Source: DASRQK01 sp964401685 (GTDB taxonomy: Bacteria > Bacteroidota > Bacteroidia > Sphingobacteriales > Sphingobacteriaceae). Taken from it: a stretch of DNA of 17,274 bases. The DNA lies in the NCBI GenBank assembly GCA_964401685.1, contig CAYNZH010000036.1, forward strand, positions 1 through 17,274, written 5' to 3'. A program made the position numbers and the translations under genes. The notes under the pieces were generated by a model. That model ran no database searches. It was not told the DNA's origin and was given only the letters and a program-made list of their open reading frames with translations. Each line of letters begins with the position of its first letter. The first letter of the stretch is position 1. Below, piece after piece: positions 1 to 6,672 of this stretch.

Positions 1-172
1 CCTCCGCTCGCTAACGCTCGCTCCGGCGATCCCGTTGGGGGGAGGCTTCAAAGCACATAATACGTGCGCTACGCACACGTTCATTTTTGTTTCCTCTATC
101 GCTCGCTCAAGCTGGGCTTGGCTCGCTCCCTGGAAACAAAAATACCCCGCGATTGCGGGGTATTTTGTGCTT
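1..172. other. Gene-free left edge with repeats
   Basis: No credible coding sequence is present. The stretch holds the heptamer GCTCGCT four times (6-12, 16-22, 101-107, 121-127), a CCTCC/GGAGG inverted pair (1-5 and 41-45) and the nested inverted repeats listed separately at 49-174. The forward-strand open frames here run on through the tRNA-Ser gene and have no protein-like composition. The character is that of an intergenic repeat cluster downstream of the tRNA. Confidence 0.6.
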
Positions 173-174
173 TG
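49..174. repeat. Nested inverted repeat, cloverleaf-like
   Basis: Outer arms at 49-63 and 160-174 are complementary at 14 of 15 positions. They enclose three hairpins: GTGCG-CTA-CGCAC at about 65-77; a long one with perfect 12-bp arms 83-94 and 132-143, holding a smaller CAAGC/GCTTG hairpin (108-112 and 116-120) between two GCTCGCT copies; and the GC-rich terminator-like hairpin 139-150/155-166. The last two share bases 139-143, so both full stems cannot form together. The right outer arm runs into the CCA end of tRNA-Ser. It could be a REP-like or MITE-like palindromic element, or a complex terminator region. The pairing is seen directly; the class is inference. Confidence 0.55.
139..166 (-). 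terminator. Rho-independent terminator after tRNA-Ser
   Basis: A perfect 12-bp stem (139-150 with 155-166) with a 4-nt loop lies directly downstream of tRNA-Ser on the minus strand. It has a GC-rich core and ends in a run of T on that strand. The A/T-rich outer arms mean it could also work in the other direction. Confidence 0.75.
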
Positions 175-260
175 GCGGAGAGCGAGGGATTCGAACCCCC
201 GGACCTTTGACAGTCAACGGTTTTCAAGACCGCCGCATTCGACCACTCTGCCAGCTCTCC
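173..260 (-). tRNA. tRNA-Ser (anticodon TGA)
   Basis: Read on the minus strand, the acceptor stem GGAGAGC/GCTCTCC pairs fully. The anticodon loop CTTGAAA gives anticodon TGA (UGA), which decodes UCA-type serine codons. A long variable arm (TTGAC/GTCAA) is typical of class II serine tRNAs, and the T-arm GGGTTCGAATCCC is intact. The discriminator base is G and CCA appears to be encoded (173-175), unlike the tRNA-Arg next door. The gene is divergent from tRNA-Arg. Confidence 0.95.
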
Positions 261-264
261 GCCG

Positions 265-294
265 CAAAAGTACAAACTATACGCGATTTTGCAA
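265..294 (-). promoter_or_regulatory. Bacteroidota promoter for tRNA-Ser
   Basis: On the minus strand TTG (294-292) is followed after 19 nt by TACTTTTG (272-265), which fits the Bacteroidota TTG/TAnnTTTG pattern. The predicted start falls at about 259-262, at or next to the first base of the mature tRNA (260). A second, poorer match (TA-3nt-TTTG) lies just upstream at 273-281. Confidence 0.55.
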
Positions 295-368
295 ATTCTA
301 TTTTAAATTTTTTAACAATTCGTTCATTGTCAATGCTTAAAACTTCAGATAAAAATAAAAGTACAATT

Positions 369-401
369 TTGTGCGGTTATGTGGATATTTTGCTATTTTT
401 G
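369..401 (+). promoter_or_regulatory. Bacteroidota promoter for tRNA-Arg
   Basis: TATTTTTG at 394-401 matches TAnnTTTG exactly and a TTG lies at 369-371, 22 nt upstream. Transcription would start near 406, giving a 5' leader of about 15 nt before the tRNA. Confidence 0.6.
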
Positions 402-420
402 CAACTCGAAACCGAGCGTT

Positions 421-494
421 GCGCCCATAGCTCAGCTGGATAGAGCAACGGTTTTCTAAACCGTCGGTCTCAGGTTCGAATCCTGATGGGCGTA
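421..494 (+). tRNA. tRNA-Arg (anticodon TCT)
   Basis: The acceptor arms GCGCCCA (421-427) and TGGGCGT (487-493) pair with a G-U first pair, and the discriminator is A494. The anticodon stem ACGGT/ACCGT encloses loop TTTCTAA, so the anticodon is TCT (UCU), for AGA/AGG arginine codons. The D-arm and the T-arm CAGGTTCGAATCCTG are canonical. CCA is not encoded; CAT follows the discriminator. Confidence 0.95.
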
Positions 495-503
495 CATGTA
501 TTC

Positions 504-536
504 AAAGTCCCTTGACTCGTTTAAGGGACTTTTCTA
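504..536 (+). terminator. Terminator after tRNA-Arg
   Basis: A perfect 10-bp inverted repeat (504-513 with 523-532) with a 9-nt loop is followed by a T-rich run. It lies 10 nt past the tRNA and ends that transcript before gpsA, so gpsA probably has its own promoter between about 537 and 580. A near-consensus but shortened element, TAATTTG, is seen at 564-570. Confidence 0.75.
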
Positions 537-580
537 TTATTTACGGTTTATACATTTTTTTAGTAATTTGCGAGATTATT

Positions 581-1609
581 ATGCAGCAAGGCCAAAATCC
601 TACGAATTCTATTTTTCCGGCTATCGGTGTTATCGGTAGTGGAAGTTGGGCTACGGCAATGGTCAAGATGATCAGCGACAATGCGCTGGACAAAAAGCTG
701 ATATGGTGGGTCAGAAAGGAGGAGGATGCGAAAAATATCAGAGAATTCGGGCACAACCCGAACTACCTGAGTGCCGTAAAAATTGAGCTGCCTCAGGAGC
801 AGATTCTCAGCGATATACGCAAGGTTGTGGAGCGTTCGGACATGCTGATTTTCAATACGCCGGCGGCATTTCTCAAAGGTGCGCTCCGGGGCCTGGATCC
901 GGCATTGTTTGCGGATAAGATTCTGGTTTCGGCGATCAAGGGTATAGTGCCTGAGGACAATCTATTGGTGGGTGACTTCTTGCAGAAGTATCTTGATGCT
1001 CCGCTGGATCAAATTGTAGCTGTTGGAGGGCCTTGCCATGCGGAGGAAGTCGCTCAGGAACGCCTCTCCTACCTCACGATTGCATCCACAAGTGAGACAA
1101 ATGCCCGAAAAGTTGCAGAATTATTACAAGGAAGGTACATTAATACCATTGTTTCAGACGATATTTACGGTCTGGAATATGCCGCCGTGCTCAAGAATAT
1201 TTACGCTGTAGCCTGCGGAATCTGCCATGGTGTCGGGTATGGAGACAATTTTCAGGCTGTGCTTGTCTCCAATGCTATTCGTGAAATTGCCAGTTTTATC
1301 AGTGTTGTCAATCCCTTGAAACGGAATATCATGGATTCGGCGTATCTGGGTGATTTACTGGTGACATCCTATTCGCAGTTTAGCAGAAATAGGACTTTTG
1401 GCAATATGATCGGCAAGGGTTATTCGGTCAATGCCGCTCAGCTAGAAATGAACATGATCGCTGAAGGGTATTATGCGTCCAAGTGTATTCACGATATTTG
1501 CCAACCGGACGATCTAAAATTACCGATCTGCGAGGCTGTTTACAATATCCTGTACAAGGGTCAGCATCCGGGCCAGGAGATGAACCGTTTGGCGGCATTT
1601 TTAAAGTAA
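581..1609 (+). CDS. gpsA: Glycerol-3-phosphate dehydrogenase [NAD(P)+]
   Basis: This enzyme reduces dihydroxyacetone phosphate to sn-glycerol 3-phosphate in the cytosol, supplying the backbone for phospholipids. The 342-residue product has the N-terminal Rossmann motif GSGSWAT (residues 19-25), the SAIKGI segment, the GGPCHAEE segment, the catalytic-lysine region EYAAVLKNIYAVACG and the GDLLVT...SRN region of the substrate domain. The length is normal for the family (about 330-340). The frame stays open upstream to a TTG at 512, but that start lies inside the tRNA-Arg terminator and adds 23 residues before the expected N-terminus, so the ATG at 581 is preferred. The next gene follows after 50 nt on the same strand, with no clear terminator or promoter between them. 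Confidence 0.95.
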   Translation: MQQGQNPTNSIFPAIGVIGSGSWATAMVKMISDNALDKKLIWWVRKEEDAKNIREFGHNPNYLSAVKIELPQEQILSDIRKVVERSDMLIFNTPAAFLKGALRGLDPALFADKILVSAIKGIVPEDNLLVGDFLQKYLDAPLDQIVAVGGPCHAEEVAQERLSYLTIASTSETNARKVAELLQGRYINTIVSDDIYGLEYAAVLKNIYAVACGICHGVGYGDNFQAVLVSNAIREIASFISVVNPLKRNIMDSAYLGDLLVTSYSQFSRNRTFGNMIGKGYSVNAAQLEMNMIAEGYYASKCIHDICQPDDLKLPICEAVYNILYKGQHPGQEMNRLAAFLK

Positions 1610-1659
1610 TCATAAAATAACACTAAAATAAGCACTTCAAATTAACACTTTAACAAACC

Positions 1660-2631
1660 ATGAAAACCAATTTTAAAGAAAGAACAAAACGACAGTCTCT
1701 TAAAGCCTTCGGAGCAATTGCACTCGGCTTTTTGATTATGGGATGTTCTACGCCTGAAAAGGATCCAGAAGGAGTCGTCAGTTACGAGAACGGTGTTGTT
1801 GTGACGGCGCATCCTATTGCTTCGGAAGTCGGCGTTGACATTTTGAAAGAAGGCGGAAATGCAGTGGATGCTGCGGTTGCTGTCAAGTTTGCCCTTGCTG
1901 TTGTCTATCCCAATGCGGGCAACCTCGGTGGTGGTGGTTTCATGGTGTACCGNNNNNNNNNNNNNNNNNNNNNNNNNNNNNNNNNNNNNNNNNNNNNNNN
2001 NNNNNNNNNNNNNNNNNNNNNNNNNNNNNNNNNNNNNNNNNNNNNNNNNNNNGAAGAAACGACGCATTTCTCGATTGTGGACAAAGACGGGAACGCCGTG
2101 TCTATCACGACGACCATCAACGATGCCTACGGTGCGCACGTTGTCGTGGACGGAGCAGGATTTTTGCTAAACGACGAAATGGACGACTTTTCCATGAAAC
2201 CTGGCGTGCCCAACAAATACGGACTTCTGGGTGGAGAGGCGAATGCTATTGAGCCCGGCAAGCGGATGTTGAGCGCGATGACGCCGACTATCGTTGAGAA
2301 GGACGGCGAACTATTTATGGTTGTCGGTACGCCAGGTGGCTCGACGATCATCACTTCGGTGTTTCAGATCATCCTCAATGTGATTGATTTTGAAATGCAC
2401 ATGCAGGAGGCGGTTGATGCTCCTCGCTTCCATCACCAATGGAAACCAGATAATATTCAGCCAGAGAAAGAGGCCATTTCTCCAGAAGTGAGGGCGAGCC
2501 TCGAAGCATCGGGCTATCAGTTTTCTGACCGTGGCAGCATTGGCCGGGTAGACGCTATCTTGGTTCTTCCAAGTGGCCGTCTCCAGGGAGGTGCGGATCC
2601 GCGTGGTGACGACAAAGTAGCAGGGTACTAA
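1660..2631 (+). CDS. ggt: Gamma-glutamyltransferase lipoprotein, interrupted by gap
   Basis: This enzyme cleaves or transfers the gamma-glutamyl group of glutathione and related peptides outside the cytoplasm. The precursor normally cuts itself into a large and a small subunit. The N-terminus has a basic region, a hydrophobic stretch and a lipobox ending IMGC (Cys29), so it is probably an envelope lipoprotein. Before the gap, EVGVDILKEGGNAVDAAVAV and NLGGGGFMVY are classic large-subunit sequence; the gap-edge codon CGN must be Arg, as the family expects. After the gap, TTHFSIVDKDGNAVS opens the small subunit, with its first Thr as the likely nucleophile, followed by LLNDEMDDFS and GTPGGSTIITSV. 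The family is about 550-580 residues. The 100-N gap stands for roughly 250-280 missing residues, so the apparent in-frame continuity carries no information. Confidence 0.92.
   Translation: MKTNFKERTKRQSLKAFGAIALGFLIMGCSTPEKDPEGVVSYENGVVVTAHPIASEVGVDILKEGGNAVDAAVAVKFALAVVYPNAGNLGGGGFMVYXXXXXXXXXXXXXXXXXXXXXXXXXXXXXXXXXXEETTHFSIVDKDGNAVSITTTINDAYGAHVVVDGAGFLLNDEMDDFSMKPGVPNKYGLLGGEANAIEPGKRMLSAMTPTIVEKDGELFMVVGTPGGSTIITSVFQIILNVIDFEMHMQEAVDAPRFHHQWKPDNIQPEKEAISPEVRASLEASGYQFSDRGSIGRVDAILVLPSGRLQGGADPRGDDKVAGY
1953..2052. other. 100-N assembly gap inside ggt
   Basis: Exactly 100 undetermined bases, the usual placeholder for a gap of unknown length. Protein comparison from memory of the GGT family suggests that about 0.7-0.9 kb of real sequence is missing. 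Confidence 0.95.
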
Positions 2632-2649
2632 TTAGAATATACGTTAAAA

Positions 2650-3567
2650 ATGGATTTTAAGACACGGGTAGCTGACGCGTATCAGCAAATTCAGGATGAA
2701 ATCACGGCCGGACTGGAACAATTGGACGGAAAGGCGCGGTTTGCCGAAGATCTTTGGGATCGTGAAGGCGGTGGTGGCGGACGTACCCGTGTCATTCAAA
2801 ACGGAGCGATTATCGAAAAAGGCGGGGTCAATTTTTCGGCCGTGCACGGTACGCTCCCAGAGAATATCCGCAAGCATTTCGGTGTCGACGAGGATCAGTT
2901 CTTCGCGACCGGTGTTTCCATTGTGATTCACCCCAACCATCCCCTGGTACCTATCATTCACATGAATATTCGGTATTTTGAGCTCAATGAGCAGGTGCGA
3001 TGGTTCGGTGGAGGGATAGATCTGACGCCCCACTATGTAGACCCGGAGGACGCGCGTTTTTTTCACCAGCAGATGAAAGACGTTTGCGACCGTTACTCTC
3101 CTGATTTTTATCCCGAATTTAAAGCTTGGGCGGATCGGTACTTTTATATTCCACACCGCGAGGAAACCAGAGGCGTAGGGGGCATTTTCTACGACCGTCT
3201 CCAGCCGTCGTCTGCAAACGTAGACTATGAGACAATTTTTGATTTTTCCTGTGACTTGGGAAGGTCTTTTGTTCCGACGTACGCGGCATTGGTCAATAAA
3301 AGTCGCAATAAACCATTTAGCGAACAGCAAAAAACCTGGCAAAAGGTACGGCGGGGCCGTTATGTCGAATTCAATCTGGTTTACGACGCGGGCACCAAAT
3401 TTGGCCTGGAAACCAATGGACGCATAGAATCTATTCTCATGAGCCTCCCCCAGGAAGCCGAATGGCACTATAATTTTCAGCCCCAAGCAGGCAGTGAAGA
3501 GGCACGCACCCTGGCCTTGTTGAAAAAAGACGTGGATTGGTTGAACGTGCGAGAAGAGAAATCATAA
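2650..3567 (+). CDS. hemF: Oxygen-dependent coproporphyrinogen III oxidase
   Basis: HemF oxidatively decarboxylates two propionates of coproporphyrinogen III to vinyl groups using O2, giving protoporphyrinogen IX in heme synthesis. The 305-residue product is full length. Visible family blocks are GGGGRTRVIQNG (41-52), KGGVNFSAVHG (57-67), WFGGGIDLTPHYV (118-130), a DARFFHQQMKDVCD segment, YFYIPHREETRGVGGIFYD (164-182) and RRGRYVEFNLVYDAGTKFGL (234-253). The start is 18 nt after the ggt stop, and the first M16 peptidase gene begins 3 nt after its stop, so it is probably within one operon. It implies an organism that makes heme under oxic conditions. The long antisense frame across it is a shadow. 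Confidence 0.97.
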   Translation: MDFKTRVADAYQQIQDEITAGLEQLDGKARFAEDLWDREGGGGGRTRVIQNGAIIEKGGVNFSAVHGTLPENIRKHFGVDEDQFFATGVSIVIHPNHPLVPIIHMNIRYFELNEQVRWFGGGIDLTPHYVDPEDARFFHQQMKDVCDRYSPDFYPEFKAWADRYFYIPHREETRGVGGIFYDRLQPSSANVDYETIFDFSCDLGRSFVPTYAALVNKSRNKPFSEQQKTWQKVRRGRYVEFNLVYDAGTKFGLETNGRIESILMSLPQEAEWHYNFQPQAGSEEARTLALLKKDVDWLNVREEKS

Positions 3568-3570
3568 CAA

Positions 3571-3986
3571 ATGGTCAACTTTGAACGATTTACCTTAAAT
3601 AATGGCCTACAGGTGCTGATTCACGAAGATCATGCAACCCCGATGGCCGTGCTAAATATACTTTATGATGTCGGCGCGAGAGATGAGGATCCCGAGCGTA
3701 CAGGCTTTGCGCACTTGTTTGAGCACCTGATGTTTGGAGGATCGGTGAATATTCCAAACTATGATTCTCCCTTGCAATTGGTGGGTGGGCAGAACAATGC
3801 GTTTACCAGCAATGACATTACCAACTATTATATCACTTTGCCGACTGTCAACCTGGAAACGGCTTGCTGGCTGGAAAGCGATCGGATGCTAGACCTGGCC
3901 TTCAATGAAAAAAGTCTGGAAATCCAGAGGAATGTGGTGATCGAAGAATTCAAGCAGCGCTACCTAAACCAGCCCTACGGGGATGT
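3571..3986 (+). CDS. M16 metallopeptidase, catalytic member (5' part)
   Basis: This is the N-terminal 138 residues of an insulinase/pitrilysin-family zinc peptidase. The inverted zinc motif HLFEH is at residues 48-52, and the downstream acidic ligand is in RNVVIEEF (Glu125 or Glu126). The NNAFTSNDITNYY segment after it is typical. The last codon touching the gap is GTN, so residue 139 is Val, giving NQPYGDV as in relatives. No signal peptide is visible, so the protein may be cytoplasmic. Such proteins in Bacteroidota are usually about 410 residues; the remaining roughly 270 residues lie in the following gap. The frame appears to continue across the gap into the next M16 domain, but I judge that to be an artefact (see 4087-5334). 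It starts 3 nt after hemF. Confidence 0.88.
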
Positions 3987-4086
3987 NNNNNNNNNNNNNN
4001 NNNNNNNNNNNNNNNNNNNNNNNNNNNNNNNNNNNNNNNNNNNNNNNNNNNNNNNNNNNNNNNNNNNNNNNNNNNNNNNNNNNNNN
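3987..4086. other. 100-N assembly gap between M16 domains
   Basis: Exactly 100 undetermined bases, a placeholder length. From the expected M16 domain sizes the real missing DNA should hold about 270 codons of the first protein, probably a stop, a start and about 15-25 codons of the second, so roughly 0.85-0.95 kb. Confidence 0.95.
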
Positions 4087-5334
4087 ATCGCTCCACAGCG
4101 ACGGAGCTACGCGAATGGCATTGAAGCGTTTATTTTTGATGCCGCAGACCAGGATGTCAGCCGAATCGAATGGATCTTTGAGAATGACTATTCAGGCGGT
4201 GAGAATCCCCTACCCAACCAATGCCTTTCAGCGCTGATTCTGGACGGAACGAGCAAGATGAGCAGCAGCGAGCTTGCAGAAGCAATAGACTTTTACGGCG
4301 CATTTATTGTGCCCGAATTTACCCGAGATCATACGTCACTGACGCTATTTTCCCTGAACAAGCATCTCCCTCAGCTATTGCCACTGATCAAGGATATCCT
4401 TACCGATGCCGTGATTCCGGACAATGAGCTCGCAATTTTTTTGAGAAATGCAAAGAAAAGACTCGAGATTTCTCTACAAAGAAACGATTTTCAGGCTCGG
4501 AGACTTTTCAATCAAACGCTGTTTGGCGATAGCCGCTATGGACTGATGGCTACACCAGAGGACCACGACCTGATCGATGCACCGTCGTTGAGACGGCTGT
4601 ACAGGTCACAATACATCCCTCAAAACTGTACGCTGATCCTTTCGGGCAACATTTCCGAGGAAACAGCAGATTTGGTTCAGGATATTTTTGACCAGCCCTG
4701 GGATGCACTTGCCGCTGAAAGCGCTGGCAGTGGTCGGGTGGGTCCGCCGCAGTTGCCGGCATTGACGTCAGTCACCGGTCAGACCCTGGTCGAAAACAGA
4801 CCGGATGCCTTGCAGAGCGCCCTGAGACTCGGCAAACAAACCATCTCTCGGTCACACCCGGATTTTCCGGGATTGCAGGTGGTCAACAGCATCCTGGGCG
4901 GCTATTTTGGTTCCAGACTCATGCGAAACATTCGCGAGGAAAAAGGCTATACCTACGGTGTGGGTTCGGGAATAGTATCCATGAAGCATGCCGCCTACTT
5001 TACCCTATCCACGGAGGTCGGCACAGCACACACCCAAGCCACCCTGGATGAAATTTCCAAGGAAATAAGTATACTCCGCACCGAGCCGGTCAACGAGGAC
5101 GAGCTGAAGCTGGTAAAAAATTACATGATGGGAAGTCTGCTTGGAAGTCTTGAAAGTATCATATCCCATGCGGATCGTTTCAAGCAAGCCTATTTCTCGG
5201 GCCTTGATCTCGGTTATTTCGCGTACTACCAAAGGCAAATTCTTGAGATCAATGCATCCCGAGTCTTGGAACTCGCTCAGCAATACCTGGACGAGGAGCA
5301 GTTTACCAAAATAATTGTCGGAAAACTCCAATAA
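4087..5334 (+). CDS. M16 peptidase-like, non-catalytic partner (5' end missing)
   Basis: The 415 visible residues start again at the first beta-strand of an M16 N-terminal domain (RRSYANGIEAFIFDA), so this is a new repeat of the fold, not the C-terminal half of the previous one. Where an active enzyme has HxxEH, this has CLSALILDG, with no zinc ligands. The C-terminal domain keeps GSRLMRNIREEKGYTYGVG, the Arg/Tyr pair used to bind substrate. M16B enzymes commonly work as a dimer of one HxxEH subunit and one R/Y subunit, and adjacent genes for the pair are usual in Bacteroidota. I therefore read this as the partner of the preceding gene. A true single-chain fusion of about 850 residues is possible. 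The stop codon abuts the next start (TAAATG). Confidence 0.85.
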   Translation: MAPQRRSYANGIEAFIFDAADQDVSRIEWIFENDYSGGENPLPNQCLSALILDGTSKMSSSELAEAIDFYGAFIVPEFTRDHTSLTLFSLNKHLPQLLPLIKDILTDAVIPDNELAIFLRNAKKRLEISLQRNDFQARRLFNQTLFGDSRYGLMATPEDHDLIDAPSLRRLYRSQYIPQNCTLILSGNISEETADLVQDIFDQPWDALAAESAGSGRVGPPQLPALTSVTGQTLVENRPDALQSALRLGKQTISRSHPDFPGLQVVNSILGGYFGSRLMRNIREEKGYTYGVGSGIVSMKHAAYFTLSTEVGTAHTQATLDEISKEISILRTEPVNEDELKLVKNYMMGSLLGSLESIISHADRFKQAYFSGLDLGYFAYYQRQILEINASRVLELAQQYLDEEQFTKIIVGKLQ

Positions 5335-6672
5335 ATGACTATGAAAATACGACGTTCGTTGCGCATATGGTCGGTGATTTTCGTTGCGATCGGTGCGATG
5401 AACATCCCGGAGTGCCAGGCTCAGCGCAGCAAGCGCGCAAGAATGGAGCGGAGTCCGACGCAAACACTCGTATACGACAATCACAGCTACCTGCCGTCGA
5501 TCAAAACGGTGCAGTTTCATAAAAAGGACGCCGAAAGCAGTATTCCCATCATGAATCTGGGCGATCAGGAGGTACTCAAGCTCAGTTTTGATGACCTCCG
5601 CGGGGATATAAGAAATTTTTACTTTAGTATAGAACATTGTACAGCGGACTGGGAAAGCAGCGGGCTGTCGCCACTGGAATACGCCGATGGGTTCAACGAG
5701 GACCGCATTATAGATTATCGTTCTTCCTCAGGCACGCTCCAAGCCTATACGCACTATACCTTGGATTTTCCAAGTGCCCAGGTCAGGCCAAAACTTGCCG
5801 GTAATTACCTGCTAAAAGTCTACGAAGATGCCGACAAAAGGCGGCTGGTAGTCACGCAGCGGGTGTATGTCTTACAACCTGCTTTCCAACTGAGCGCACA
5901 GCTCCTTCCCTCCTACCAAAACACGCTCCGCGCGAGCCACCAGAAGCTAGATCTTACAGTACTAACCTCCATGCCGGTCAATGATCCGCTGCGTGACGTA
6001 AAAATCAGGGTGTTGCAAAATCAGCGCACCGACGTAGCGCAAAAAATGGGACAACCCTCCTACTTCGATGCGCAAACCCTGCAATATAAGGATCAGAAGA
6101 CATTGGATTTCCCTGGGGGTGCAGAATTCAGAACCTTGGATCTGCGTAGTTTCCGCCTGGCCTCAGAATCCATTGCAAACCTTGGCACCGATTCGCTGAC
6201 CTGGGTTCGGCTGCATGAGGATAGCTACCGGAAAGGCCAAAGCTACGGGTCGTTCACCGATGCAAACGGAGCATTTTTTATCAGAAACATGGATAGAAAC
6301 GATGCCGACACCGACGCCTCGCTCGCCGCCACCGAATCAGATTATGCCTGGGTGACCTTTACCCTGAAAGAAGACACACAAAATCCGCTAGGTGAGCGCT
6401 ACGTCGTCGGCCTTTTTAATCACTATCAGGCTCGAGAAGAAAACCGCATGCATTATCATCCAGAGACCAAGCGCTGGGAAGCCCGTCTACTGCTGAAGCA
6501 AGGTGTGTATGACTACCAGTATCTCGCAGTTAGCGAGGATGGTATGCGACAAGTTGGCGAAGTCGACGGCGACCACTTTCAAACCGGCAATGATTACCAT
6601 ATATTCAGCTATTACCGTCGGCCAGGGACGACCTGGGACACGTTGGTAGGGTATTATCTTATCTCGAATTAA
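5335..6672 (+). CDS. Type IX secretion Plug-family protein (DUF5103)
   Basis: The 445-residue product has a signal peptide: a basic start KIRRSLR, then a hydrophobic core and probable cleavage after CQA near residue 29. The mature N-terminus runs NHSYLPSIKTVQFHKK, then LKLSFDDLRGDIRNFYFSIEHCTADW, NEDRIIDYRSSSGTLQAYTHY and LAGNYLLKVYED. This is the hallmark order of DUF5103, the family of the T9SS Plug protein known in Flavobacterium to close the periplasmic side of the SprA translocon. It is known only in Bacteroidota, which supports the taxonomic call. ATG at 5335 directly abuts the M16 stop; an ATG two codons later (5341) gives an equally good signal peptide. The 3' end overlaps the convergent PurL-like gene by 14 bp. 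Confidence 0.85.
   Translation: MTMKIRRSLRIWSVIFVAIGAMNIPECQAQRSKRARMERSPTQTLVYDNHSYLPSIKTVQFHKKDAESSIPIMNLGDQEVLKLSFDDLRGDIRNFYFSIEHCTADWESSGLSPLEYADGFNEDRIIDYRSSSGTLQAYTHYTLDFPSAQVRPKLAGNYLLKVYEDADKRRLVVTQRVYVLQPAFQLSAQLLPSYQNTLRASHQKLDLTVLTSMPVNDPLRDVKIRVLQNQRTDVAQKMGQPSYFDAQTLQYKDQKTLDFPGGAEFRTLDLRSFRLASESIANLGTDSLTWVRLHEDSYRKGQSYGSFTDANGAFFIRNMDRNDADTDASLAATESDYAWVTFTLKEDTQNPLGERYVVGLFNHYQAREENRMHYHPETKRWEARLLLKQGVYDYQYLAVSEDGMRQVGEVDGDHFQTGNDYHIFSYYRRPGTTWDTLVGYYLISN

Noticed and set aside
83..166. Terminator/antiterminator riboswitch reading of the overlapping hairpins at the left edge
   Set aside because: The hairpins follow a tRNA 3' end, not a gene leader, and no downstream gene on that strand is visible; no ligand-binding core is recognised.
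35..443. Forward-strand open frames of 101 and 118 codons over the left edge and tRNA genes
   Set aside because: They run through tRNA-Ser and repeat sequence, have no family resemblance, and contain translated tRNA sequence typical of false calls.
512..580. Extended gpsA start at TTG 512
   Set aside because: It lies inside the tRNA-Arg terminator and adds residues that GpsA proteins lack; ATG 581 gives the normal length.
2644..3486. 280-codon antisense frame across hemF
   Set aside because: hemF is unmistakable over the same bases; the frame has no recognisable motifs and is a codon-bias shadow.
5005..5637. 210-codon antisense frame spanning the M16 and Plug junction
   Set aside because: It covers the coding sequence of two recognised genes and shows no domain.
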